Below, piece by piece: positions 9,478-17,661 of a stretch of DNA of 64,000 bases. The stretch covers positions 4,309,416-4,373,415 of the forward strand of contig NC_022571.1 of the NCBI RefSeq assembly GCF_000473995.1, in the 5' to 3' direction. This DNA comes from Clostridium saccharobutylicum DSM 13864 (GTDB taxonomy: Bacteria > Bacillota > Clostridia > Clostridiales > Clostridiaceae). Below the pieces are notes generated by a model that saw nothing but the letters and a program-made list of their open reading frames with translations, was not told the origin of the DNA and did not search any database. Each line of letters begins with the position of its first letter. Positions within the stretch are counted from its first letter, which is position 1. A program made the translations under genes and the position numbers.

Positions 9478-9511
9478 CGATAAGTTACTACATATGTGAA
9501 ATTTATTTATC

Positions 9512-10576
9512 TTATGCTAAAGTTCTAAATTCATATCCTTGTTGTTTAAAATATTCTATTATCTGAGGAAGTGCTTTAGCAGTTTCTTCTTTTCCATAGG
9601 TATCATGCATAAGCATTACTACCATATCCTTTCCTTTTGCACTTTTTATAGCATAATTCACTAATTCATTAGCAGTTTTCTTTTTACCTTCTGCATCAGA
9701 ATCGTAGGCACTCCAATCTATTGATGCCATATTATTATCACTCAAATACTCGTCTAGAGGCGCCATGTTTTTCCATGACATATGACCACCAGGACATCTA
9801 ATAACTCTAGTTGAAAAGTTATCACCTAAAATATCTTTAAGTATTTTATCATTTTTATCAAAATCAGCTTTAAAATCCTGAAAATTTAGAGACCTACCTG
9901 GAAATAATACCTTATAATCATGACTATATGAATGATTACCTATTGCATGTCCACTGTTAAATTCCTTTCTTATAAGTGTTTTTGCTGTTTCTCCTCCATC
10001 TTCTATAGTTTTACCCATAACAAAAAAAGTTGCTTTAACATCGTATTTATCCAATGTTTCTAAGATCTTAGGAGTAACAGTTGTTGAAGCTCCATCATCG
10101 AAAGTTAAAAACACCATCTTTTTACCATTATTAGAATAATCATAATTTTTTAATTTTCTTTCTACTTCTACTGCATCATAAGCATATTTTTTACCTTCTT
10201 CACTTGTTCCTACCATAGTGCTATCTTTTTTCTCTTCAGTATCCTTTTGCTTATTATCTGATTCCTTACTATCATTTTGTTGAAATAAACTTATCGGATT
10301 GTTATTGCCTGCCTGTGCACAAGCCTTACAAATTGCTCCATTTCCTAAAAAAATCATCATCATTAAAACAATCATTCCACGTATAAAACTTTTTTCATTC
10401 GTTATTATTAATTTTTTCTTTTCATTATCATCATTTTTTATATTACGTTCTTCTAATGCTTTCAAATCTTCTTTGTTATACTCATTTGTTTCTTTTTCTG
10501 ATTCCAACTTATTCAGATTTTCTCTCTTAGTACCTTCTTCTTTCCTATTGTTCATTTCTTTTTTTCTTAAAGTCAT
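9512..10576 (-). CDS. Membrane-anchored polysaccharide deacetylase (NodB domain)
   Basis: 354 residues from the ATG at 10576, preceded by AAAGGGGAT; an upstream ATG at 10633 lacks a ribosome site. The N-terminal 70 residues are highly charged and cytoplasmic. One membrane helix (MIVLMMMIFLGNG, about residues 68-80) and a charged linker follow, then a NodB domain from about residue 155 with FLTFDDG (catalytic Asp pair) and the metal-binding HSYSHD motif. It probably deacetylates N-acetylated cell-wall sugars on the outer face. Monocistronic. The exact substrate (peptidoglycan GlcNAc or MurNAc) is unknown. Confidence 0.88.
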   Translation of the reverse strand: MTLRKKEMNNRKEEGTKRENLNKLESEKETNEYNKEDLKALEERNIKNDDNEKKKLIITNEKSFIRGMIVLMMMIFLGNGAICKACAQAGNNNPISLFQQNDSKESDNKQKDTEEKKDSTMVGTSEEGKKYAYDAVEVERKLKNYDYSNNGKKMVFLTFDDGASTTVTPKILETLDKYDVKATFFVMGKTIEDGGETAKTLIRKEFNSGHAIGNHSYSHDYKVLFPGRSLNFQDFKADFDKNDKILKDILGDNFSTRVIRCPGGHMSWKNMAPLDEYLSDNNMASIDWSAYDSDAEGKKKTANELVNYAIKSAKGKDMVVMLMHDTYGKEETAKALPQIIEYFKQQGYEFRTLA

Positions 10577-10819
10577 ATTAAAATCCCCTTTTCTATTAAA
10601 CATGAATTCATTTTGTATCCTTCTATTATTCATAATAATGATACAAAAATAATTACTTAAATTACGCTAAAATCAAATATCACTTCTAAGATTAGGTATA
10701 TAAAAGTTTACATATTCTATCTTATTAATCTATTTCAGACTATATGAATATATAGAAAATTTTTATTAGGGATAAATTCCGCTCTTATTTACTTTTAACA
10801 TATACAATCAAAGACATAT

Positions 10820-10865
10820 AAAAATAGCCATCAAGTCATTTATTAACAACTTGATGGCTATTTTT
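10820..10865 (-). terminator. Terminator downstream of trpS
   Basis: AAAAATAGCCATCAAGT pairs perfectly with ACTTGATGGCTATTTTT, with a run of T on either strand. It is symmetrical and may work in both directions. It lies 240 bases behind trpS, with a small repeat in between. Confidence 0.8.
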
Positions 10866-10955
10866 ACACATTCAAAAAGAGAATAATTTGCCTCCTTGCT
10901 TGATAAAAAATATCAATGGCAACTTTGGGCTTGTTATTTATTTTCATGTCCCTTA
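10866..10955. repeat. TTTAGGCAC-family small inverted-repeat element
   Basis: It abuts the terminator stem. Left end ACACATTCAAAAAGAGAATA; right end reads in reverse ATAAGGGACATGAAAATAAA. It occupies part of the non-coding gap 10577-11107, where I see no gene. Confidence 0.55.
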
Positions 10956-11107
10956 TATATATTTCTCATAAATTAATATATATATAAACAAACTACGAAC
11001 TGGATTTAAACTTTAAGATATATTCCCTACTAGAAAGAAAGGGGACTATTTTACGTAGTGTGCGTTGATAATTCTAAATTCTACGTTGTTTATCTATATT
11101 AAAATTC

Positions 11108-12121
11108 TTACTTAAAATATTCTATTCCTATCGCATTACGTACTTCACTTAAAGTTTGAGATGCTACTGCTCTTGCTTTATCACTGCCGTCCTTCAACAT
11201 AGCATATACAGCATCCATATCTTTTTCAAATTCCATTCTTCTATTTCTTATTGGTTCAAGTTCAGCTTGTAATACTTCATTTAAATATCTTTTAACTTTC
11301 ATGTCACCAAGACCACCACGTTTATAGTGCTCTTTCATTTCCTCTACTACTTCTTTATCTTTAGCAAAAACATCTAAATAAGTAAATACAGTATTTCCTT
11401 CTACTTGACCTGGATCTTCTACTCTTATATGATTTGGATCAGTATACATTGACATTACTTTCTTTTTTATTGTATCTGCATCATCAGATAAATAAATACA
11501 GTTTCCAATTGATTTACTCATTTTAGCTTTTCCATCAGTACCAGGTAATCTTCCAGCATTTGATGGTGGAAGTACTGCTTCTGGTTCAACTAAAATATCT
11601 CCATAAATAGAATTAAAGCTTCTAACAATTTCTCTAGTCTGTTCAATCATAGGTAATTGATCTTCCCCTACTGGTACTGTTGTTGCTTTAAATGCTGTAA
11701 TATCTGCTGCTTGACTTACAGGATAAATTAAAAATCCAGCTGGAATACTATTTTCAAAATTCTTTTGTTTTATTTCTTGTTTAACTGTTGGATTTCTTTC
11801 TAATCTTGATAATGTAACAAGATTTAAATAGTGCATTGTAAGCTCATTTAATTCTGGTATTTGTGATTGCACAAATATAGTAGACTTTGCAGGATCAAGT
11901 CCAACTGCTAAATAATCTAATGCAACTTCTGTTAAACTATTTCTTATTTTTTCTGGATTTCTAGCATTATCAGTTAAAGCTTGTTGGTCTGCAATCATTA
12001 TAAAACTTTCATATAAACCTGATTTTTGAAGTTCAACTCTGTTTTTTAAAGATCCAATATAATGTCCTATATGTAATTTACCTGTTGGTCTATCTCCAGT
12101 TAATATTATTTTTTTATCCAT
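11108..12121 (-). CDS. trpS: Tryptophanyl-tRNA synthetase
   Basis: 337 residues, typical of the short bacterial TrpRS. It has class I signatures HIGH (residues 17-20, in [12 protein letters not shown]) and KMSKS (about residue 200, [10 protein letters not shown]). It charges tRNA-Trp in the cytoplasm. Transcribed alone behind a tryptophan-specific T-box leader, so expression should rise when uncharged tRNA-Trp accumulates. Confidence 0.97.
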   Translation of the reverse strand: MDKKIILTGDRPTGKLHIGHYIGSLKNRVELQKSGLYESFIMIADQQALTDNARNPEKIRNSLTEVALDYLAVGLDPAKSTIFVQSQIPELNELTMHYLNLVTLSRLERNPTVKQEIKQKNFENSIPAGFLIYPVSQAADITAFKATTVPVGEDQLPMIEQTREIVRSFNSIYGDILVEPEAVLPPSNAGRLPGTDGKAKMSKSIGNCIYLSDDADTIKKKVMSMYTDPNHIRVEDPGQVEGNTVFTYLDVFAKDKEVVEEMKEHYKRGGLGDMKVKRYLNEVLQAELEPIRNRRMEFEKDMDAVYAMLKDGSDKARAVASQTLSEVRNAIGIEYFK

Positions 12122-12160
12122 TAATAATTCACTCCTTAAAATTATTCATAAACTGTATAT

Positions 12161-12226
12161 TACGCACATTCAAAAAAATGATCATGACATTTTGGACTTG
12201 TTATTTTCTTTCATGTGCCTTATTAT
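12161..12226. repeat. TTTAGGCAC-family element inside the trpS leader
   Basis: Left end CGCACATTCAAAAAAATGAT; right end in reverse AATAAGGCACATGAAAGAAA. It sits between the T-box terminator (12251) and the trpS start (12121), so it is part of every read-through trpS mRNA. Confidence 0.6.
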
Positions 12227-12249
12227 TTTTTATTATTCCTAATAAGCAA

Positions 12250-12562
12250 TAAAAAAACTCCATCCTAAACAAATAGGACGGAGTATATATCCGTTATACC
12301 ACCTAAATTACATTATTACATAAATTAATATATTATACAAAATATATTAATTTAGATAGTCTTAATTAACTTAAAGTACATTAATACTTTATCTGCTATA
12401 AGGTGCAGACACCCATATCCGATACTCTCTAAACTTATTAAAATTTTAGATTTCCCTTTATTCCTCAAAGGTCCATTCGTTAAATTCTTTCATGTTAAGA
12501 TTACACCATCCCTAACTCTCTTTTCGAACCTAAATTTAATTACTATTCCTCATCATTGGATT
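12250..12562 (-). promoter_or_regulatory. Tryptophan T-box riboswitch
   Basis: Read on the minus strand, the leader ends with the conserved antiterminator sequence AGGTGGTATAACGG (12291-12304). A strong terminator follows: ACTCCGTCCTA pairs with TAGGATGGAGT and leads into T7 (12251-12284). The specifier loop is recognisable as GAATGGACC, giving codon UGG (genomic 12473-12475), which reads Trp. The stem I start, GATGAGGAATAGTAA, is near 12555. Uncharged tRNA-Trp should favour the antiterminator and expression of trpS. Confidence 0.93.
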
Positions 12563-12585
12563 ACATAATATTTTGTTTTAATAAA

Positions 12586-12614
12586 ATATTAATTCTTAAG
12601 AAAAAAAATGTCAA
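12586..12614 (-). promoter_or_regulatory. Sigma-A promoter of trpS
   Basis: Minus strand: TTGACA (12609-12614), 17-base spacer, TAATAT (12586-12591). Transcription would start about 20 bases upstream of T-box stem I. Confidence 0.75.
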
Positions 12615-12678
12615 TCTTTTTGTTAATAAAAAATATATATAATTTATCTTAATAATTAATTATAAACTATTTAAGTTT

Positions 12679-12921
12679 TTATGCTTCTTTTTTATTCTTT
12701 TCTACAATTTCATCGATAATTGCTTCTCTTTTGTTTCCTAAAACATTAGCAATCTTTGTGGACATACTTTTTTCTTTGTAGATAGCATCCTTATTAGCTT
12801 CAACAATTTTTAATATTTTTTCCTCCATCTTTTCATATGAAATTAAATCATCATAATACGTATCTACAATATCCTTTAAACATGTTGCTAATTCTCTTGG
12901 GTTTCTATAAACTGCTCTCAT
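12679..12921 (-). CDS. Small conserved clostridial protein of unknown function
   Basis: 80 residues, mostly helical and charged, with no signal or membrane segment. The opening MRAVYRNPRELATCLKDIVD resembles a small uncharacterised clostridial family (I think TIGR04540, from memory only). Preceded by TAAGGAGAATAAA, a good ribosome site. No operon partner. Function not known. Confidence 0.75.
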   Translation of the reverse strand: MRAVYRNPRELATCLKDIVDTYYDDLISYEKMEEKILKIVEANKDAIYKEKSMSTKIANVLGNKREAIIDEIVEKNKKEA

Positions 12922-13116
12922 TTTATTCTCCTTAATGTAAAAAGTATTTTTTATGTTTTAATTTTTTTATAAGAAATTTTGGCTTTTAACTATTAATAGT
13001 TATTTGCTTATATTATACCATTAAATAGTTTAAAATTCTAGATTGTATTGCTATTAAAAACTTTTTAGCCATGCTATTTTAAACGTTATCTTTATAAAGT
13101 ATGACATATAATTTTT

Positions 13117-13548
13117 CTATCTAATACTTATTGTAAAATCATTTGGAACAATCATCACAATACATTTAGCACGTTTCACAACATTTACAGTTACTGACCC
13201 TATCATTCTAGTTAAACCTTTCTTAGTAGATTTAGTCATAACAATTATGCCTATATTTTCTTCTTTTGCTTTTTTTATTATCTCATCTGCTGGGTAACCA
13301 AAAGCAAAATATGTTTCTGTTTTATAATCTTTCATTTTTTCTTTAGCTGCTTCTAATATGTCTTTTCCCAGCTCTTGTGCAAGCTTTATTTCATCTGCAA
13401 CTATCATTTCATTTATTAATACTAATTCCTTAACATTCATTATTATAATATCAACTGATCCTTTGGGAAATATCTCTTTTACAAACTCTAAAGAATGCAT
13501 ACTTCTTTCTGACCCATCTATAGGTATTAATATTTTTCTCTTATTCAT
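13117..13548 (-). CDS. Universal stress protein (UspA family)
   Basis: 143 residues, a single Usp domain. N-terminal KILIPIDGSERS carries the conserved Asp, and the C-terminal GSVTVNVVKRAKCIVMIVP carries the phosphate-binding GSV motif, so an ATP-binding type is likely. Cytoplasmic. The start follows AAGGGGGAGTATAT. Monocistronic. The stress it answers to cannot be read from sequence. Confidence 0.9.
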   Translation of the reverse strand: MNKRKILIPIDGSERSMHSLEFVKEIFPKGSVDIIIMNVKELVLINEMIVADEIKLAQELGKDILEAAKEKMKDYKTETYFAFGYPADEIIKKAKEENIGIIVMTKSTKKGLTRMIGSVTVNVVKRAKCIVMIVPNDFTISIR

Positions 13549-13685
13549 ATATACTCCCCCTTAAATACTAGATAATATTTAATTCAACAACTTATTAACG
13601 ATTTCCTTCTTTTCTAATATATTGATTTAAATTTATTTAAGAACCTATCTAATGTACATTTTAAAAAATAACAAGTTCATTTGTC

Positions 13686-13827
13686 TAAGGCACGTGAAAA
13701 TAAATAGCAAGTTCAATTTACCATTTATATTTTTTACCAAGGTATCTTATTTTAGGTCAATTTACTCACATAGCATGATTAGGAATAGACTGATAAATGG
13801 GCATGCTATTTTTTTGAATGTGCCTAA
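13686..13827. repeat. Full-length (142 bp) TTTAGGCAC-family element
   Basis: Left end TAAGGCACGTGAAAATAAAT; right end in reverse TTTAGGCACATTCAAAAAAA. It shares TTAGGTCAATTTACT with the copy at 9163. A further end-like stretch, GTACATTTTAAAAAATAACA, lies just left at about 13655, suggesting nested insertion. The right end stops one base short of the dinB stop codon (13829-13831). This fills the gap 13549-13828. Confidence 0.65.
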
Positions 13828-13828
13828 A

Positions 13829-14875
13829 CTAAAATAATGTAATTTGTTGAAGTTCATTCTCTTTAAATGAAGAAACACTTACCCCTATTAACCTTATCTC
13901 ATCTTTTAATTGCTCTGCCTCTAGCAGTTCCTTTGCGATTTCAAATATCTCAATTTGAGTATTTACATAATAATTTAATGTTTTGCTTCTTGTATGGTTT
14001 TCAAAATCTTTGGTCTTATATTTTAAAGTTACAGTTTTCCCCATAACATTCTTCCTAGATAAAATATCTTCTATTTCAAATGAAAATTCCTTTATGTACT
14101 CTAATAATTCTTCTTTAATTTTTGTATCAAACTTCAAAGTTCTTTCTTTCCCTACAGATTTTCTTTCACGGACAACTTCAACTTTTCTATTATCTATTCC
14201 TCTAATTCTATTATAGATATCAATACCACTTTTTCCTAAATACTCAAGGTAAAACTCCTTAGGCATGTTATATAAATCTTTTATATAATATATCCCCATA
14301 TTATTTAATTTTGCTACTGATATTTTCCCCAATCCATGAACTTTTGATATAGAAAGAGGTAGAAGTATGTCCGGAATCATTTCTTTTGTTATTTCCTTGA
14401 TTCCATTAGGCTTATTCCAATCAGATGCAAGCTTAGCTAAAAACTTATTGTAAGATATACCAATTGATAATGTTAGTCCAATTTCTCTATACACTCTGTT
14501 TTTAATATAGCGCGCTGCTTCCATTCCATCCTTAATTTTGGCTTCTGATAAATCTAAAAATCCTTCATCTATAGATACTGGTTCAACTAAAGGAGTTAGC
14601 TCGTTAAAAAGCTTAAATATTTCTTGAGATACCTTAGTATACTTTCCATATCTTCCACTAACAAAAATTCCATTAGGACATTTTTCTCTTGCCATAAAAA
14701 TAGGCATTGCTGAATGAACTCCATATTTTCTAGCTTCATAAGAACAAGTGGATACAACACCTCTTTCACTTACTCCACCAACAATAACAGGTTTCCCTCT
14801 GAGTTCTGGATTATCTCTTTGTTCCACCGACGCAAAAAAAGCATCCATATCCACATGTAATATTTTATTTTCCAT
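13829..14875 (-). CDS. dinB: DNA polymerase IV (Y-family translesion polymerase)
   Basis: 348 residues from the ATG at 14875, which follows AGAGGTGATATTCAGA; an in-frame GTG at 14887 lies inside that site. Y-family catalytic motifs: DMDAFFASVEQRD near the N-terminus and SIDEGFLDLS (about residues 103-112, catalytic Asp-Glu). Helix-hairpin-helix and little-finger regions follow. It copies damaged DNA with low fidelity. Monocistronic, with a small repeat directly upstream of its ribosome site. I saw no LexA box. Confidence 0.95.
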   Translation of the reverse strand: MENKILHVDMDAFFASVEQRDNPELRGKPVIVGGVSERGVVSTCSYEARKYGVHSAMPIFMAREKCPNGIFVSGRYGKYTKVSQEIFKLFNELTPLVEPVSIDEGFLDLSEAKIKDGMEAARYIKNRVYREIGLTLSIGISYNKFLAKLASDWNKPNGIKEITKEMIPDILLPLSISKVHGLGKISVAKLNNMGIYYIKDLYNMPKEFYLEYLGKSGIDIYNRIRGIDNRKVEVVRERKSVGKERTLKFDTKIKEELLEYIKEFSFEIEDILSRKNVMGKTVTLKYKTKDFENHTRSKTLNYYVNTQIEIFEIAKELLEAEQLKDEIRLIGVSVSSFKENELQQITLF

Positions 14876-14903
14876 TCTGAATATCACCTCTTGTCTTTTC
14901 TAC

Positions 14904-14980
14904 ATAAGGCACATGAAAATAAATAACAAGTGATGAAATATAGACCATCAAATGGACTTGTTATTTTTTAATGTATCTAA
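14904..14980. repeat. TTTAGGCAC-family element upstream of dinB
   Basis: Left end TAAGGCACATGAAAATAAAT; right end in reverse TTTAGATACATTAAAAAATA. About 77 bp, placed just upstream of the dinB ribosome site, so it overlaps the probable leader or promoter. Confidence 0.6.
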
Positions 14981-15017
14981 AAACAAAGCTAGCGAATTTC
15001 TTCCTAGCCATTAATTA

Positions 15018-15062
15018 AGGGACATTCAAATGACAAGTCAAAAATGTCATTTGAATGTCCCT
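15018..15062. repeat. Perfect 18-bp hairpin
   Basis: AGGGACATTCAAATGACA (15018-15035) is perfectly inverted at 15045-15062 with a 9-base loop. It lies about 50 bases behind the 15112-16065 gene, so it may act as its terminator, although the T-run is poor. It may also be a mobile-repeat remnant. Confidence 0.7.
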
Positions 15063-15111
15063 AATTCTAAATTACATTTTATAAGCTTTCTTAGATTAAT
15101 TTCTAAGTTTC

Positions 15112-16065
15112 TCAAGCAAGTATTTCATTAAAAATACCTTGATTTTTACTTACTAAAAACGAATATGTCCCAAAAGCCATTAGCTCATCTACATATCTCA
15201 TTTCTTTATCTCTATTATCCATAAATACAATTACAAATGCAATCATATTTCTAAAATCCTTATCTATATAAAAATTGTATTCACTTTCCTCTGTACATAA
15301 ATATTCTATAGTTTGTTTAATCAAACCTATACTCTCATTTATATTTTCTTCTCCTACTAAAACACCTAGTAATTGTAGAAATTGATTTCCAATTTTAATA
15401 TCATTTTTCTCTAATGCTTTTACTAATTGTGATGCCTTATCTGCAGCATTTTCATTACTATTTAATAATATAGAGTTAGTTAATCCTTGAACTCCATTAT
15501 TTGAGAACAATTTTAGATCTTTAATATAATTAAAAATAAACTCCATATATTCTGTCATACAATCAAATTTTGCACCGCTGATAGCTAATAATGCACATAA
15601 TAAATAATCATCTTCTTTTGTTAAATTTCCATATTTCTGTTTTATTATATTAAATATATTTTTCATTCTCTTTATTATAATACATCTATTTTCATGATCA
15701 CAATATTTAACTATTGAATATGAGACTAAGGTTAAATATTCGCATTCTTTAAAACCTTCCTCAACTAATAAATTAAAAGTATCCAAAACACTATTAGTTA
15801 TTTCAAAATTTTCTTTCTCCTGATTTGCAATTAGAAAGGATAATATGTAAAGCATATCTCCCCTAAACACAGACATCTTTGATGTGCTTTTCTTAATAAA
15901 AGTTCTTATTTCCTTGACCTTATCTACAGGGATTTTGTTTTTATGATATCCATTAAGTAATGCTGAAAAATGATTAATATAATCTCCATCATATCTTAAG
16001 TTTTGCATTGCATGTTTATAATTTTTTATTGTAATATCACAAACCTCTTTAATTCTGTTATTCAT
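15112..16065 (-). CDS. Helical protein of unknown function (DUF4003-like)
   Basis: 317 residues, nearly all helical, no signal peptide or membrane helix. Helix pairs such as DMLYILSFLIANQEKENF and DDYLLCALLAISGAK suggest an alpha-solenoid. It resembles proteins annotated DUF4003 in Bacilli and Clostridia; this match is from memory. Start preceded by ATGGGGGGACAGTT. Transcribed alone. No function is established. Confidence 0.75.
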   Translation of the reverse strand: MNNRIKEVCDITIKNYKHAMQNLRYDGDYINHFSALLNGYHKNKIPVDKVKEIRTFIKKSTSKMSVFRGDMLYILSFLIANQEKENFEITNSVLDTFNLLVEEGFKECEYLTLVSYSIVKYCDHENRCIIIKRMKNIFNIIKQKYGNLTKEDDYLLCALLAISGAKFDCMTEYMEFIFNYIKDLKLFSNNGVQGLTNSILLNSNENAADKASQLVKALEKNDIKIGNQFLQLLGVLVGEENINESIGLIKQTIEYLCTEESEYNFYIDKDFRNMIAFVIVFMDNRDKEMRYVDELMAFGTYSFLVSKNQGIFNEILA

Positions 16066-16467
16066 AACTGTCCCCCCATCTAAATCAACAACAATAAAAT
16101 CGTTTTCATTGTTGTATTATACTGCTACTATCAATATATGTCCACAAAATTTATATTTTTATAAAACTTTTTACTTTCAATATTTGTACTTATGCATAAT
16201 TTTTTCTTATAAGTACATATTAAACTATAATTATTACAAATTAGTGTCAGGATTAATTAAAACTGAAGAATCAATAATGAATAATTGATTACTACTGGTG
16301 AAATTTCTATAAAATTTTATTAAAATATATTTTTAGAAAGCTCTAAATTGGATATTATCCGTCATTATTCATTCTAACTGGTCTATTAAAAAAGTTACCA
16401 AAAGTTCTTTAAGCTATGTTATAATAGCATTATTATTGATATTTTTTTACGAAAAGGAGTAATAATT
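16066..16467. other. Divergent intergenic region
   Basis: This 400-base gap separates the minus-strand gene ending its 5' side at 16065 from the only plus-strand gene. It is AT-rich. A TATAAT (16420-16425) is the likely -10 of the 16468 gene; its -35 is weak (TTACCA at 16395 with a long spacer). Degenerate inverted sequence (AATAATGAATAATTGAT near 16271 against TCATTATTCATT near 16363) hints at an old repeat. No ORF. Confidence 0.4.
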
Positions 16468-16896
16468 ATGAGTCTTAAAGATAAATTAAGTAGTAAATTC
16501 AGCAATTATTTTCAAAATGCTTATATGCAAAAATATGGTGATAGAATAACAAGTGTATCTGGGACTGTATTATCTGTAAAATTTCTTGAAAAGAATTATT
16601 TTATAATGAAAAGTTTAGTTATTGAAATGGTTATCAAACCTGAAGTCGGCAAGAAGGTTGTTAAATGTTGGTATAAAAAGAATAGATGGTTCAAGAAACC
16701 TGAATTTATTCTTGTAAAGCAAGGCCATAAAGTTATAATTATGGGAGTTACAGGAGAAAAAAATAGTAAAAAAGAAAATTCTCAAGAAGTCCAAATTATG
16801 AATGTACTTAACCTTACAACAAAAAAAGATTTAGTACCAGTTGACCACAGTCAAATAAGAAAATCTCGTCAACAAGCAATGAATATGAGAAGATAG
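16468..16896 (+). CDS. Uncharacterised basic protein, sole plus-strand gene
   Basis: 142 residues, strongly basic, no signal peptide or membrane helix. Starts with ATG behind AAAAGGAGTAATAATT. The middle part (ITSVSGTVLSVKFLEKNYF, then KVIIMGVTG) has alternating hydrophobic residues suggesting a small beta-barrel; the C-terminus is rich in Arg and Gln (IRKSRQQAMNMRR). I do not recognise the family. RNA or DNA binding is only a guess from charge. Confidence 0.7.
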   Translation: MSLKDKLSSKFSNYFQNAYMQKYGDRITSVSGTVLSVKFLEKNYFIMKSLVIEMVIKPEVGKKVVKCWYKKNRWFKKPEFILVKQGHKVIIMGVTGEKNSKKENSQEVQIMNVLNLTTKKDLVPVDHSQIRKSRQQAMNMRR

Positions 16897-16927
16897 AGCT
16901 TTACTTAAAGTTTGGTAATAAACAACC

Positions 16928-17115
16928 GAAAGAGAATACACATATGTTCCGTATACTAGAAAAAACTCGCTGGGTATATCTAAATGGAAAGTTGCATCCA
17001 TTTTAGATTGCTCCCAATACAAGATTGGGACAATCTAAAAGTGGAACAGCTTCCCATTTAGATATACCAGCGGCTTATTTTTCAATGTCTACTTCACATA
17101 TATGTATTCTCTTTC
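16928..17115. repeat. Long-hairpin element A (188 bp)
   Basis: Outer arm GAAAGAGAATACA pairs with TGTATTCTCTTTC. Inner blocks TATATCTAAATGG, TTTTAGATTG and TCCCAAT are each inverted on the other side. The loop is near 17019-17023. Starts 32 bases behind the plus-strand gene. Homologous along the arm to element B at 17437 (shared ATCT.AATG, TTGTTCCACTTT, TTGTCC). Confidence 0.7.
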
Positions 17116-17224
17116 TTTGTATTACGATAACTTTAATTATTTTGCATATAAATATCTAAATATATCTCATGCTCTAAACAGAAATCAAAACTATAAACTT
17201 TTTTCGATAAAGCTAGATTGATAC

Positions 17225-17345
17225 TTTAGGCACAATTAAAAAAATAGCAGGTTCACCTTTTAACATATTTTTCATCAATCTACAGTCTTGTTTTACAGAA
17301 AACTTTTACAAATCCAACTTATTATTTTCTTTCATGTACCTTAAA
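17225..17345. repeat. TTTAGGCAC-family element between two long hairpins
   Basis: Left end CTTTAGGCACAATTAAAAAA; right end in reverse TTTAAGGTACATGAAAGAAA. About 121 bp, one of the longer copies. Confidence 0.55.
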
Positions 17346-17436
17346 TAAAGTTTATTTCAGTATCTAAATATTTTAGTTTAATATATTCAGATGTTCAATC
17401 TTATCAAAATTTTATTTAAAGTTGCCAATAAACAGA

Positions 17437-17623
17437 GAAATTAGTCACATATTTGTGGAATAGGCCTTGAAAATAAACTGCTGGAACATCTTAATGTCAG
17501 GTTGTTCCACTTTAGTTTGTCCAAATTTTATATTTGGAGCAAACTGAAGTGGGTACAACCTAACATTTAGATGCTCCCAGTGAAATTTTCTTAGTCCTAT
17601 GAAACAAATATGTGGCTAATTTC
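17437..17623. repeat. Long-hairpin element B (187 bp)
   Basis: Outer arm GAAATTAGTCACATATTTGT pairs with ACAAATATGTGGCTAATTTC (one mismatch). Inner blocks ACATCTTAATGT, AGGTTGT.CCACTT and CAGTTTG are inverted on the right; the apex is CCAAAT/ATTTGG. It ends 38 bases beyond the P-ATPase stop. Together with element A and a small repeat it fills 16897-17661. Confidence 0.7.
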
Positions 17624-17661
17624 GGTGAGATATTTCAAAACTCTAATGTTTCGCAATGTGT

